NCBI GenBank assembly: GCA_001839685.1
Contig: MLAK01000586.1
Location: 33,340-97,339 of the forward strand
Direction: 5' to 3'
DNA: 64,000 nt
From: Tritrichomonas foetus
Taxonomy: Eukaryota > Parabasalia > Tritrichomonadida > Tritrichomonadidae
Under the pieces are notes generated by a model. That model worked only from the letters and a program-made list of their open reading frames with translations, had not been told where the DNA came from and searched no databases. How positions within the stretch are numbered: the first letter of the stretch is position 1; every line of letters begins with the position of its first letter. This document shows, piece by piece, positions 1-8,388 of this stretch. The translations under genes were made by a program, and so were the position numbers.

Positions 1-2333
1 ATAAATGTGAAGTTGAAGTTGAGAAACTTAATAAAGATACTTGTCCATCATATAATGAATCCATAGATAATTGGGCATTTGACAAATCCTATTTTGCTCA
101 TCCTATTTTTTCAAATAGTGTTTTTGGATTTTCCGACAAAAGCTCGGAGAAAAACCAAGATTCATCAGAAAATGGTAACGGTAGCAGAAGCACTAAAATG
201 AGAAAAGGCAAAGCAAAAAGTAGTCTAAGTATTAAACAACAAGAAACTGAAACTAATGTCAGCAAAAATAATGAAAATGCAAAGCATGTGATTGGAGTTC
301 TATGTGTTTCAGATAAAAGTGAGTGTAATAAGTTCAATAAATGGGATATAGATTTAATTCGAACAATTTGTAATACTTTGTCACTTGTTATTCCAGAATG
401 TATTAAAAATGACTCAGCATTAGTCGAATCATCTGATAAAGCCGCAGCAAAACAATTCACTCAAACGATTAAATCATTTATTTTTAAGACAATGGAAGAA
501 CCAAATTCAATTGAAATTATCGCCAAAGCTATCCAATCTTCTATTAATTGTGAATGGTTATCGATATATACAACACACGATATTTCATCAGAAATCACTA
601 AATTAATAACTCTGCATAATGATACAGTTGTTGATACAAACTTCTTAGATCCGTCATTCATTAGAATGACTTTTTCAAAACATGAAGCAATTAACACTCC
701 AGATCCACAACAACTTGATGGATTTAAAACAATTGGAGATATAACAAGTCATGCTTTTTTATGTGGGTTTAATTTTGAAAATTCAGAAAAAATGGGAATA
801 TTTGTAATGAATTCCAAATCAGGAGATTCGAAATTTCCAGAAGCTTTTAATACTATTCTACCTGCGATTGCAGGATTTATAATTATTTCAAAATTTATTA
901 GAAATCAAAATCAAACAATTTCAGATGGAAAATCCGCAACAATGACCATGTCAAACGCATTTAATATATGTAATAGTTTACTAAATGATCCAGATCCTTT
1001 ACCAAAATTGCTTGATGTGTTAAAAGAACTTTTATCACTTGAATATTATTCTGTTTTAAGAATAAATAAATTAAAAAGTGAATTTGATTCAGTTATTCGA
1101 TCAGAAGAATGTCCCAAAGGGCACATTTCAAGTGAAGATATTTTGACTTCGCATTTCGGTGATCTTAAAAATCCAATGTTAATTAATGACTTTTCTTTAA
1201 GTGATTATTGCAATAGTGCAATCATTGATTTCTTCCCGTCAATTAAACAATTACTGATTTGTCCAATTATTGAAAATGAATTATATGGACTATTTGCAGG
1301 GAAAAATATTGTTTCTAACTATGCATTACTATATAAATATTTTTATTCTCTAATTAGAATATTTTATAAAACATCACTTCTTGATTCCGAAGTGAAAATT
1401 GTAGAATCAGCAGAATTAAATAAAATTGATTTTTATAATTCCAAATTCACTAGTGATGATATTGATTCCCTATCATTCGATTCACAATTTTTCAATAATT
1501 CTCAAAAAGAAGAAATTTTACTCAAAATTTTCGATAAACTCTCGATTGTTGATACTTTAGAAACAAATGTTGAACAGTTAGCCATATTTTTACTCAAAGT
1601 AAGACAAAGTTACAATGATGTTCCTTATCATAATTATTCACATGCAGTGGATGTTGTCCAATTTTTGTATTTTTTCTTGATAAAACTCTCAGACGTTTTC
1701 TCCCCTGTTCAACAAGCTTCAATTATTATTGCTGGTTTGCTACATGATGTATTTCATGAAGGACTTGATTCAGAATTTTTAAAGAAAAGCTATTCACCTT
1801 TTGTATATTCATATGGTGAGGTATCAACACTTGAACATCACCATCTTTCTTCATCAATTAGTATATTACAAGATCATTTAATATTTGATCAATCTGATAT
1901 TTATTATAATCAGATTTTTTGGGATTATTTAACGAAACTGATTTTAGCAACAGATATTACTCAAACAAGCAAATTCATCATGGTTTTTCATACATTTGAA
2001 AATGATTTTAATCTTGAAAATGAAAATCATAAATTAATCCTTGCGAAATTACTAATTCAAATTGCGAACATTAGCACATGTTTCAGACCATTTGAAATTA
2101 GCCAAAAATATGTTGAAGCTCTATTGCAAGAAATTAATACTCAAAATGAAGAAGCAAAATCAAGAGAAATTCCAATAACTGATATTAAACCTATTAAAGA
2201 ATTTGAAATATCATTTATTGATGAAGTTGCCAAACCATTAATTCAATGCCTTATAAAAATCTTTCCTGATTTTAGTGTCATTGAAGACAAATTAAATTCA
2301 AACAGAGAATCATGGGATAATTATCAGCCATGA
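1..2333 (+). CDS. GAF-domain cyclic-nucleotide phosphodiesterase-like protein, 5' truncated, probably inactive
   Basis: The frame is open from the left window edge, so the true start lies outside; the first in-window ATG is at 198. Numbering from that ATG, residues near 30-75 look like the end of one GAF domain, with two more GAF-like stretches near 95-230 and 260-390. A class I PDE (HD-fold) domain follows at about 430-711. The HNxxHA motif is present (H478, N479, H482, A483), as is the HD pair (H516, D517). The C-terminus carries the SFID and NRESW elements typical of the family. Known PDEs hydrolyse cAMP or cGMP. Here the third metal-ligand Asp (the ADLS motif) is Asn624, and the purine-clamp Gln aligns with Glu670. 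Catalysis is therefore doubtful and the domain may act as a GAF-coupled sensor or regulator. The stop TGA is followed by TAAA, and the gene converges on the LRR-PP2C gene. Confidence 0.8.
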   Translation, partial: KCEVEVEKLNKDTCPSYNESIDNWAFDKSYFAHPIFSNSVFGFSDKSSEKNQDSSENGNGSRSTKMRKGKAKSSLSIKQQETETNVSKNNENAKHVIGVLCVSDKSECNKFNKWDIDLIRTICNTLSLVIPECIKNDSALVESSDKAAAKQFTQTIKSFIFKTMEEPNSIEIIAKAIQSSINCEWLSIYTTHDISSEITKLITLHNDTVVDTNFLDPSFIRMTFSKHEAINTPDPQQLDGFKTIGDITSHAFLCGFNFENSEKMGIFVMNSKSGDSKFPEAFNTILPAIAGFIIISKFIRNQNQTISDGKSATMTMSNAFNICNSLLNDPDPLPKLLDVLKELLSLEYYSVLRINKLKSEFDSVIRSEECPKGHISSEDILTSHFGDLKNPMLINDFSLSDYCNSAIIDFFPSIKQLLICPIIENELYGLFAGKNIVSNYALLYKYFYSLIRIFYKTSLLDSEVKIVESAELNKIDFYNSKFTSDDIDSLSFDSQFFNNSQKEEILLKIFDKLSIVDTLETNVEQLAIFLLKVRQSYNDVPYHNYSHAVDVVQFLYFFLIKLSDVFSPVQQASIIIAGLLHDVFHEGLDSEFLKKSYSPFVYSYGEVSTLEHHHLSSSISILQDHLIFDQSDIYYNQIFWDYLTKLILATDITQTSKFIMVFHTFENDFNLENENHKLILAKLLIQIANISTCFRPFEISQKYVEALLQEINTQNEEAKSREIPITDIKPIKEFEISFIDEVAKPLIQCLIKIFPDFSVIEDKLNSNRESWDNYQP

Positions 2334-2647
2334 TAAATATATTTCACATGCTCAAAAAATTATTGTTGTTATTTTTATGTAAATATTATAATAGAGTTTA
2401 ATTATTGTTTTTGCTATATTTTTGTAATTTTCCAAATTCAAGCATAAACCCATGGTAACATAAATTGATTGACTTTTGTTTTCATCATGCTTTTTCACAA
2501 TGGAAAAATAACTTAAAAGTGATTAGGAAAAAATAAATTAATAAAAATAATTAATATATTAATTTATGGAAAGAAACAAATAAAGTATTTGTCATAGAAG
2601 GGATAAAAAAATCAATAAAAAATAAGTAAAAGTATATTACACAGTTA
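2334..2647. other. Convergent 3' intergenic region
   Basis: This AT-rich spacer separates the 3' ends of the PDE-like gene (+) and the LRR-PP2C gene (-). It contains TAAA-type sequences that could serve as polyadenylation signals for both. No coding or RNA signal is visible. Confidence 0.5.
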
Positions 2648-5116
2648 TTATTTTTTCTGTTTTGTAATATCAACAACAATTACACTCACATTATCCATTG
2701 AACCTCGAATAATCGCTTCATTTTTTACAGTAGCTGCTGCCTTGTGAATATCACCGCATTTCGACACAATTTCTCCGACTTCTTCATTTTCAAGAACATC
2801 GAAAACACCATCGCATGCCAAAACTAGCCATGAATCATTATCAGTGATTTTATAAGTCGACAAGTCAGGCATTCTTGAAACACCGTCGATTAAAAAATCA
2901 CCAAGTGCTCGAGAAACAGCCAAATGTGATGAAAGTCGTCCAGATGCAACAAAAGCACGTGTTTCTTTAAGAACATCAAGTTCGCTCCTTTCTGTTGGTT
3001 TATGGTCAAAGGTTAAAGGATAAATTGAACCATCATTTCTTACAACAAGTGCACGAGCATCTCCAAGATGTGCCACACTGACTAAAGATGGTGTAACCAT
3101 AGCCAGAACGACTGTAGCACCATCAGTTACTTCCATTTTAGCCAGTTTCGAATTAACTTGCTTGAAAACTTTAGAAATCCCTGAAATTGATTTAGTTTCC
3201 AGTTTGTCGAAAAATGAAGGAATTAATGAAGCAGAAATTGCGGAAGTTCGAAAACCACCATGTCCATCAATGACACCATATAAAGATGGTGTTTTTGGTT
3301 TTGAGCTTTCCCAAATGATTAACGAGTCTTCCATTGTTGGACGTCTTCCAATTGTTTCACAGTAACCGCATCGTTTTCCATTGAAGAATTTCAATTGAGT
3401 TGAATTAGATTTTAATGTTTTTATATCATTAGTTATAATTTCTCGAATAGTTAATGGTACAGGCATTGAATGTTTGACATCTGTCTGATGAAGATCAACA
3501 GTGTCAAGTTTTGGAAACATTGTTAAATCCATCTTAAAAGAAACTTTATTATGAGAAATTTTTAAAACCTGTAAAGATGGAAGAGGTCGAAGATGTAATT
3601 TTGTCAAAGAGTTATGCGAAAGGTCTAAAAGCTGTAAAAATGGCAAGTCTCCATCAAATGTGAATTCCATTAAGTTGTTATGTGATAAATCAACAGAAGA
3701 AATGAATTCAGGAAGTGGTGGAATCTTGGTTAGGCAATTTTGTGACAGGTAAAGTGTTTCTACTTCAGGGAATTTTTCAATTTTTGCAATTTTATTACAA
3801 TTAAAATTAATCAGTTGAATGGCAGGCAAATTGAACAAACACTCGGGGAGTTCAGTTAGTTCACAATTACATGCAATTATTTCCTTAAGAGATTCTGGTA
3901 GATATGGAAGTGAATTGATTGGATTATCACTGATCATGAGAGTTTGGATTTGTGAGTTCTCAATTTCAGCAGGAATACTAGTGATTGAATTTTTAGTAAG
4001 CATTAAAGTTGTCAATGATTGGAAATTAAAGAGTTCTATTGGCAATTCTCTTATGAGATTGCATGTAAAATCAATTGACCTTATATCATGTGAAATTGCG
4101 GCGGTTTGGATCGACTCAAGTTGATTTTTCCGCATTAAAAGATGGGTTACTTTGGCATCATTAAAAGAAGGAATGTCTTTAAAGTTATTATGATTAAGCT
4201 GGAGACCTTTTACACCAACTGCAAGAAGTGGAACAGAGCTAGTCAAATAATTATGGTCAGCATTAAATTTTTCAATTTTTAAAGGTAGATTTGGAATATT
4301 AGTGAAATGGTTAAAGCTTACATCTAAAGAAATTAGTCCACTCAATTGAGAAAGAGAGTCACTCCATTCTGACATACAATTATGTGCGAGATCAATTTTC
4401 TTTGTTGTTAAAGGAAAGTCCGATGGAAATTGACTCAAAAAATTGAATGATAAACTGATCGTTTCTACTTTTGGCGCAAAATCTTTAATTGGAGGTAATG
4501 AAACGAGTCTGTTAAAAGAGAGGTCGAGAAACGTAACTGAGTCGAATTTGCAATTTGCTGTAATTTCTGTAAGATCGTTTCCGGGAAGGCGAAGCTCGAT
4601 TAAATTTGTAAGATAGACAGATAGCGACTTTATTTGGTTGAAACCGATATTCACCATTTTAACGGATGCTGGCAGATCTGGAAATTCTGAAAATGAGTTT
4701 AGAAATAAATCGAGGGAAATAATATTCGGTAAAGAAAAATTAAATTGTGAGAATTCATTCCTGTCGAGTGACAAATCGACCAAAACTGGGAAGTTGCTTG
4801 AATTTGACATCGACAGAGGCAGTTTGGTGAGCTTGTTTGAAGAAAGGCGAAGTTTTTTGAGAGATTGAAAATTGAAATCCGCCTCGTCGAAAAATTTCTC
4901 TTCTTCGAGCAAAGATAAACTGTTGTCTGTAAGATCGAGAGTTTCGAGGTTGTCAAGTCGTGTCGGAAACATTCTCAGGGTGTTGTGTGAGGCATCGATT
5001 TTTGTCACTGGGTGATCGCTCGGTATAAAAAAAGGTATTTTTGTGAGCTTCAGACGTCCAATAGAGAGTCGTCCTGTCTCGCGAGGTAAAGATGGGGCCG
5101 ATTCGTCCTGCCCCAT
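2648..5116 (-). CDS. Leucine-rich repeat protein with C-terminal PP2C Ser/Thr phosphatase
   Basis: The 822-residue protein has about 20 leucine-rich repeats (residues ~20-560) fused to a PP2C-family (PPM) metal-dependent phosphatase domain (~570-820). The PP2C motifs are all present: RxxxMED, DGHGG near residue 615, GDAR, DHKP, SRALGD, CDGVFDV and DNVSV. The domain should therefore bind two Mn/Mg ions and be active. LRR-PP2C order resembles PHLPP phosphatases and the LRR-PP2C part of fungal adenylate cyclases, but there is no PH or cyclase domain. The N-terminus begins MGQDES, with Gly2 and Ser6, which fits an N-myristoylation site, so membrane attachment is possible. A TGGTCA hexamer lies 30 bp upstream of the start (5146-5151). 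Substrates are unknown; the LRR block probably targets the phosphatase. Confidence 0.88.
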   Translation of the reverse strand: MGQDESAPSLPRETGRLSIGRLKLTKIPFFIPSDHPVTKIDASHNTLRMFPTRLDNLETLDLTDNSLSLLEEEKFFDEADFNFQSLKKLRLSSNKLTKLPLSMSNSSNFPVLVDLSLDRNEFSQFNFSLPNIISLDLFLNSFSEFPDLPASVKMVNIGFNQIKSLSVYLTNLIELRLPGNDLTEITANCKFDSVTFLDLSFNRLVSLPPIKDFAPKVETISLSFNFLSQFPSDFPLTTKKIDLAHNCMSEWSDSLSQLSGLISLDVSFNHFTNIPNLPLKIEKFNADHNYLTSSVPLLAVGVKGLQLNHNNFKDIPSFNDAKVTHLLMRKNQLESIQTAAISHDIRSIDFTCNLIRELPIELFNFQSLTTLMLTKNSITSIPAEIENSQIQTLMISDNPINSLPYLPESLKEIIACNCELTELPECLFNLPAIQLINFNCNKIAKIEKFPEVETLYLSQNCLTKIPPLPEFISSVDLSHNNLMEFTFDGDLPFLQLLDLSHNSLTKLHLRPLPSLQVLKISHNKVSFKMDLTMFPKLDTVDLHQTDVKHSMPVPLTIREIITNDIKTLKSNSTQLKFFNGKRCGYCETIGRRPTMEDSLIIWESSKPKTPSLYGVIDGHGGFRTSAISASLIPSFFDKLETKSISGISKVFKQVNSKLAKMEVTDGATVVLAMVTPSLVSVAHLGDARALVVRNDGSIYPLTFDHKPTERSELDVLKETRAFVASGRLSSHLAVSRALGDFLIDGVSRMPDLSTYKITDNDSWLVLACDGVFDVLENEEVGEIVSKCGDIHKAAATVKNEAIIRGSMDNVSVIVVDITKQKK

Positions 5117-6775
5117 GGATGAAAATTTTGCAACTTATCAAATAATGGTCAAATTAAAGGTTAATAATTTTCAATATTATTGGTGAAATAATCAAAAAGT
5201 CATCAAACTCATTTGATTGATTAAATAATTTTATTCATCGATCAATCATTCTTTCGTTATTATCCATTTTCTCCTGGTCCAAGAGACTATAAAAATTACA
5301 ATTGATTGAATGATCAACAAAGAAAATTCTGAAGATGTCGATTAATCATCATTTCTGAATGAAGATATCTGAGATATTAAATTCGAAAGATGAATATATA
5401 TTTGTAATCATTCGTAAAAAATCAGTCCTGTGCTATGAAATCATTTCTTTACATGAAAATAACATCTATGAATTGTCTGTAAAGACATTTTACTCAGCTT
5501 GGCCAAACAGCTAAAATGTTTCCATAATTAGAGTTCTGCTTAGAAAATATCTCAGAAGAAAGCAAAATTATTGAAATCTAGTAGAAATGGATATCTTGTT
5601 TTATTGATTGTAGACTTTCTCTTTTTTGAGAAAAATACTTTACAGCTTTTCATTGTCATCTAATGAGGGTCCATATCTTATTCTTTTAATATTTTTGCGA
5701 TAACTGATGTTGATCAAGGAGCTGCAGTCATTCAATACGTTGTTTATTTAATGTTCTTCTTTCAAAAATCATTAATGATTTACTTACATCCTTCTTCATT
5801 GATTCGATTTATTATTTCTTTGGTGAGGTTCCTCCACTGTTAGAAAACAGTGAAGAAAGTGAATTACTGATAAAGTAAGAAGGCAACATGCAATTTCTTT
5901 AATGGTTTCATCAATGAATAAAATGTCTGGATTCTACTTGGTTCAATCAATATTTAGTTAAAGTAAGAATGTTACTTGGATCATGTATGTAATAATGTTT
6001 TCAATAAATTCAAAAAGAATGTTTTTTAACAAGGTTGTGGTACTGCCTTCACAGGATTTTTTAAATAAATCAAAACTCGAATATCTATAGGTAAGGTGTC
6101 AAGTGTCCCTGTGGACATGAAGACGAAAAACACCGATTATATTTTCAATGAATGATTCACTTTTATTTTTTGAAAAAAAAAAAAAAAAAAAAAAAAAATC
6201 GAATATACATCATTCATCTGCAATATTTGTATTTATTGATTTGAGCCACAGTTTGAAACATAAAATATTTATAAAATGATCATCCAAAAACAAAACCCTA
6301 ATTATGATTATCTTTTATTTCGAAACTCAAAGAAGTGTCTGAAGTTTTTTTAAACTTAGTTGTCGACAAGTCTAACTTATTCGTATTGTTCTCAAGCCAT
6401 GGCATAAACGCGATCCCTAGTTGCATACATATTTTCAAATAAAGCATTGCATGATAAAATTCAAATGAAATAAATATTCGATTATGTGAATCATTTTCTG
6501 CATTTTTTGTCACTGTGCCAAGTTTTTGACTAACAACACAATTTTCTTGTATAAAATTTGAATTAGATTGAAACATTCAAATCATTCAATTCAATTAATA
6601 TAATAATTTCTCAGAATTCACGGTAAAAAATGATTCGAGCAATTACATTCGATTTTTAAACATTTTTATAAATATTTGTGTTTGAATAATCATGTAATTT
6701 TACTGTATTCAAAAGAAACTTTCTCAAATAACCTAGACCACTATTGAATGAGACTAACAAATTCAATATGCAATA
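5117..6775. other. Long gene-free region upstream of the LRR-PP2C gene and left of the transposon
   Basis: No convincing coding region is present. The LRR-PP2C promoter should lie at its left end. The region contains the poly(A)-ended insertion described separately (6077-6206). An open frame of 92 codons at 6298-6576 (-) has no recognisable domain and is not called. Confidence 0.5.
6077..6206 (+). mobile_element. Candidate poly(A)-ended retroposed insertion with 8-bp direct repeats
   Basis: The octamer TCGAATAT occurs at 6077-6084 and again at 6199-6206. Between the copies lie about 88 nt of non-coding sequence followed directly by an uninterrupted run of 26 A (6173-6198) that abuts the second copy. 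A poly(A) tail touching one target-site duplication is the hallmark of LINE-type retroposition of a short RNA (SINE or processed transcript). The parent RNA is not recognised. Chance occurrence of the octamer is not excluded. Confidence 0.45.
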
Positions 6776-6783
6776 GGTACATG
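6776..6783. repeat. Left target-site duplication of the transposon
   Basis: GGTACATG here is repeated exactly at 10930-10937, immediately outside the two inverted ends of the element. Confidence 0.8.
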
Positions 6784-6808
6784 ACAACGTATAAAGATCG
6801 CCTTTTGA
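6784..6808 (+). repeat. Left terminal inverted repeat
   Basis: This 25-nt end is identical to the internal copy at 7700-7724 and inversely related to 10908-10929. Confidence 0.75.
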
Positions 6809-7166
6809 CCCAAGATTGATCTCATTTTTTTATATGATGTGCAGGTAACTTTCACTAGAATAAATATGCTATTTTTAAGGAATTTCTACCAAGCATTTTC
6901 GAAAAAAGCCCTTTTTTATTCGAAAAATTGAAATTGTAAAAAGTGTTTTTCAGAAAGCTCCACTAGAGTTTTTTAAAAAATTAATTTATTTTTTATATTC
7001 ATATTATAAAGCTAATAACATAGTAATATTATTTTAACAATAAAGCGAATTTTCAAAAATGATGTTGTTTTTTTAGAAGAATTGAATACGTATTCAAAAA
7101 GTTAGAATTCTAATATTGAATTTTACTTATTCCATTATTCAGTATTGTTTGTGATAATTAAAAGTA

Positions 7167-7697
7167 TCATTCAAGAAGATATATTAGAGCATCAATAGCT
7201 TCCGATTTTAGGTATTTCTGGAGGTTTACAATCGATTGCATTCCAGAATCATTATATTCCATCCACATTTTTTCTCTTAAAATCACTTTGTAATGGAAAT
7301 TTGAATAGAGTAATATACCAAATAAATGATATTTATTCAAATTCCATCTCAAAATATTGTAGGGTTTTATCTTTGGAATTCCAGATCCAACTCTTCACGA
7401 AGAACTAAAAAATAAGGCATTCGAGCAATCATATCGATTGTTCGAACTGATGTCTGCTGTAGGCAATGTTCACAGGAATAATTCAAAAGAATATCAGGTT
7501 GAAAGTAATCTTTCAATGCTTCTTCAATAGTTTCACTTGAATCGACTGATATCGTCAATGAGGTGAAATCATTGTTCGTAGTTTGAATAAAGCCGCATTG
7601 GCATGTTTTTACATTTTCACTTTTTCCAAAAAACAATAAATCAAAATTTAAATTATCATAATTAACAAGAGTTTTTGTTAGTCTTCTTATCATAAAA
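7167..7697 (-). pseudogene. Broken ubiquitin-specific protease (USP/C19) fragment inside the transposon
   Basis: The first part (to about 7380) carries the USP zinc-ribbon region with two CxxC-type pairs (CQCG, CEHC) and the following 'MPYFLVL' strand. It then ends at an in-frame TAA near 7367. The downstream part (about 7167-7380) continues the USP fold in a different frame. It includes the His-box strand (FHYKVIL), a W..YND motif and the C-terminal helix that normally ends '..LIY'. The segment holding the catalytic Cys and Gln is absent, because the fragment begins at the internal TIR copy. A frameshift plus missing 5' half make this a pseudogene. Its reading frame is fused in phase upstream with 48 codons from the 670-bp repeat and with the TIR itself, giving a 163-codon open frame at 7367-7858. 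Confidence 0.75.
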
Positions 7698-7699
7698 TC

Positions 7700-7724
7700 A
7701 CAACGTATAAAGATCGCCTTTTGA
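7700..7724 (+). repeat. Internal copy of the transposon left end
   Basis: It is a 25/25 match to 6784-6808 in the same orientation. It sits exactly at the junction between the USP fragment and the left 670-bp repeat, suggesting that an older left end of the element lay here before the flanking USP DNA was incorporated. Confidence 0.75.
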
Positions 7725-8388
7725 ATTCGAGCCGATAGAAAATGTAATAATTTTTGTAGAATAGAATATAAGAGGTAAATATAAAAAAAATGCCACTGAG
7801 AGCAAGAAATTCTATCATTTTTTTTGATGATTAATTTTATAAAACGCAACTTTTTCAATACATATTCAGTCGATATTTCAATGAAAAAAAACTTATTTTC
7901 ATGAAAATTTTTATATTCTTTAAAAGGCTAAAATGTCATATTAATGAAGAATTTCCATTTGAAAATAAATACACATATATGTTACAATATTTTTCTTTAA
8001 TAAATATGTGTCAATCAAGAATTACAATTTTTTTTAGGAATATTTATAAAAAAGTATTAGCATCAAAAAAATGTCATTGATATATTTTAAATTATATATA
8101 GTTACATCCACATAAAAAATTAATAAAAAATATCTATTAGATTTTGTTTAAATGCAAAAAATTACAAAAACTCTTTGGTGTGCAGAACGGCCTATTCATT
8201 TTTTTCTTAATTTTACTAGATAAAAGTGAATTGTATCAAAAATAATTAGGATTTGGGGTTATAGATCCTGAAAAATTGAAAAACCACGGTTTTAGAAATT
8301 ATTATTTTTTCTACCCTTTAAAATCATTTAAACTTCAAATTAATTATATATTCATGATATTTAAATATAATTAAGATTATACTATGAA
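7718..8388. repeat. Direct repeat A, left copy (~670 bp)
   Basis: It is nearly identical to 10060-10729 with scattered single-base differences and a few homopolymer indels. It ends at position 8388, next to an ambiguous base at 8389. On the minus strand it supplies the first ~48 codons fused to the USP fragment and the stop codon region of the transposase. Confidence 0.9.

Noticed and set aside
6298..6576. 92-codon open frame on the minus strand
   Set aside because: No recognisable domain, weak composition, no initiator nearby, and located between a retroposed insertion and a transposon.
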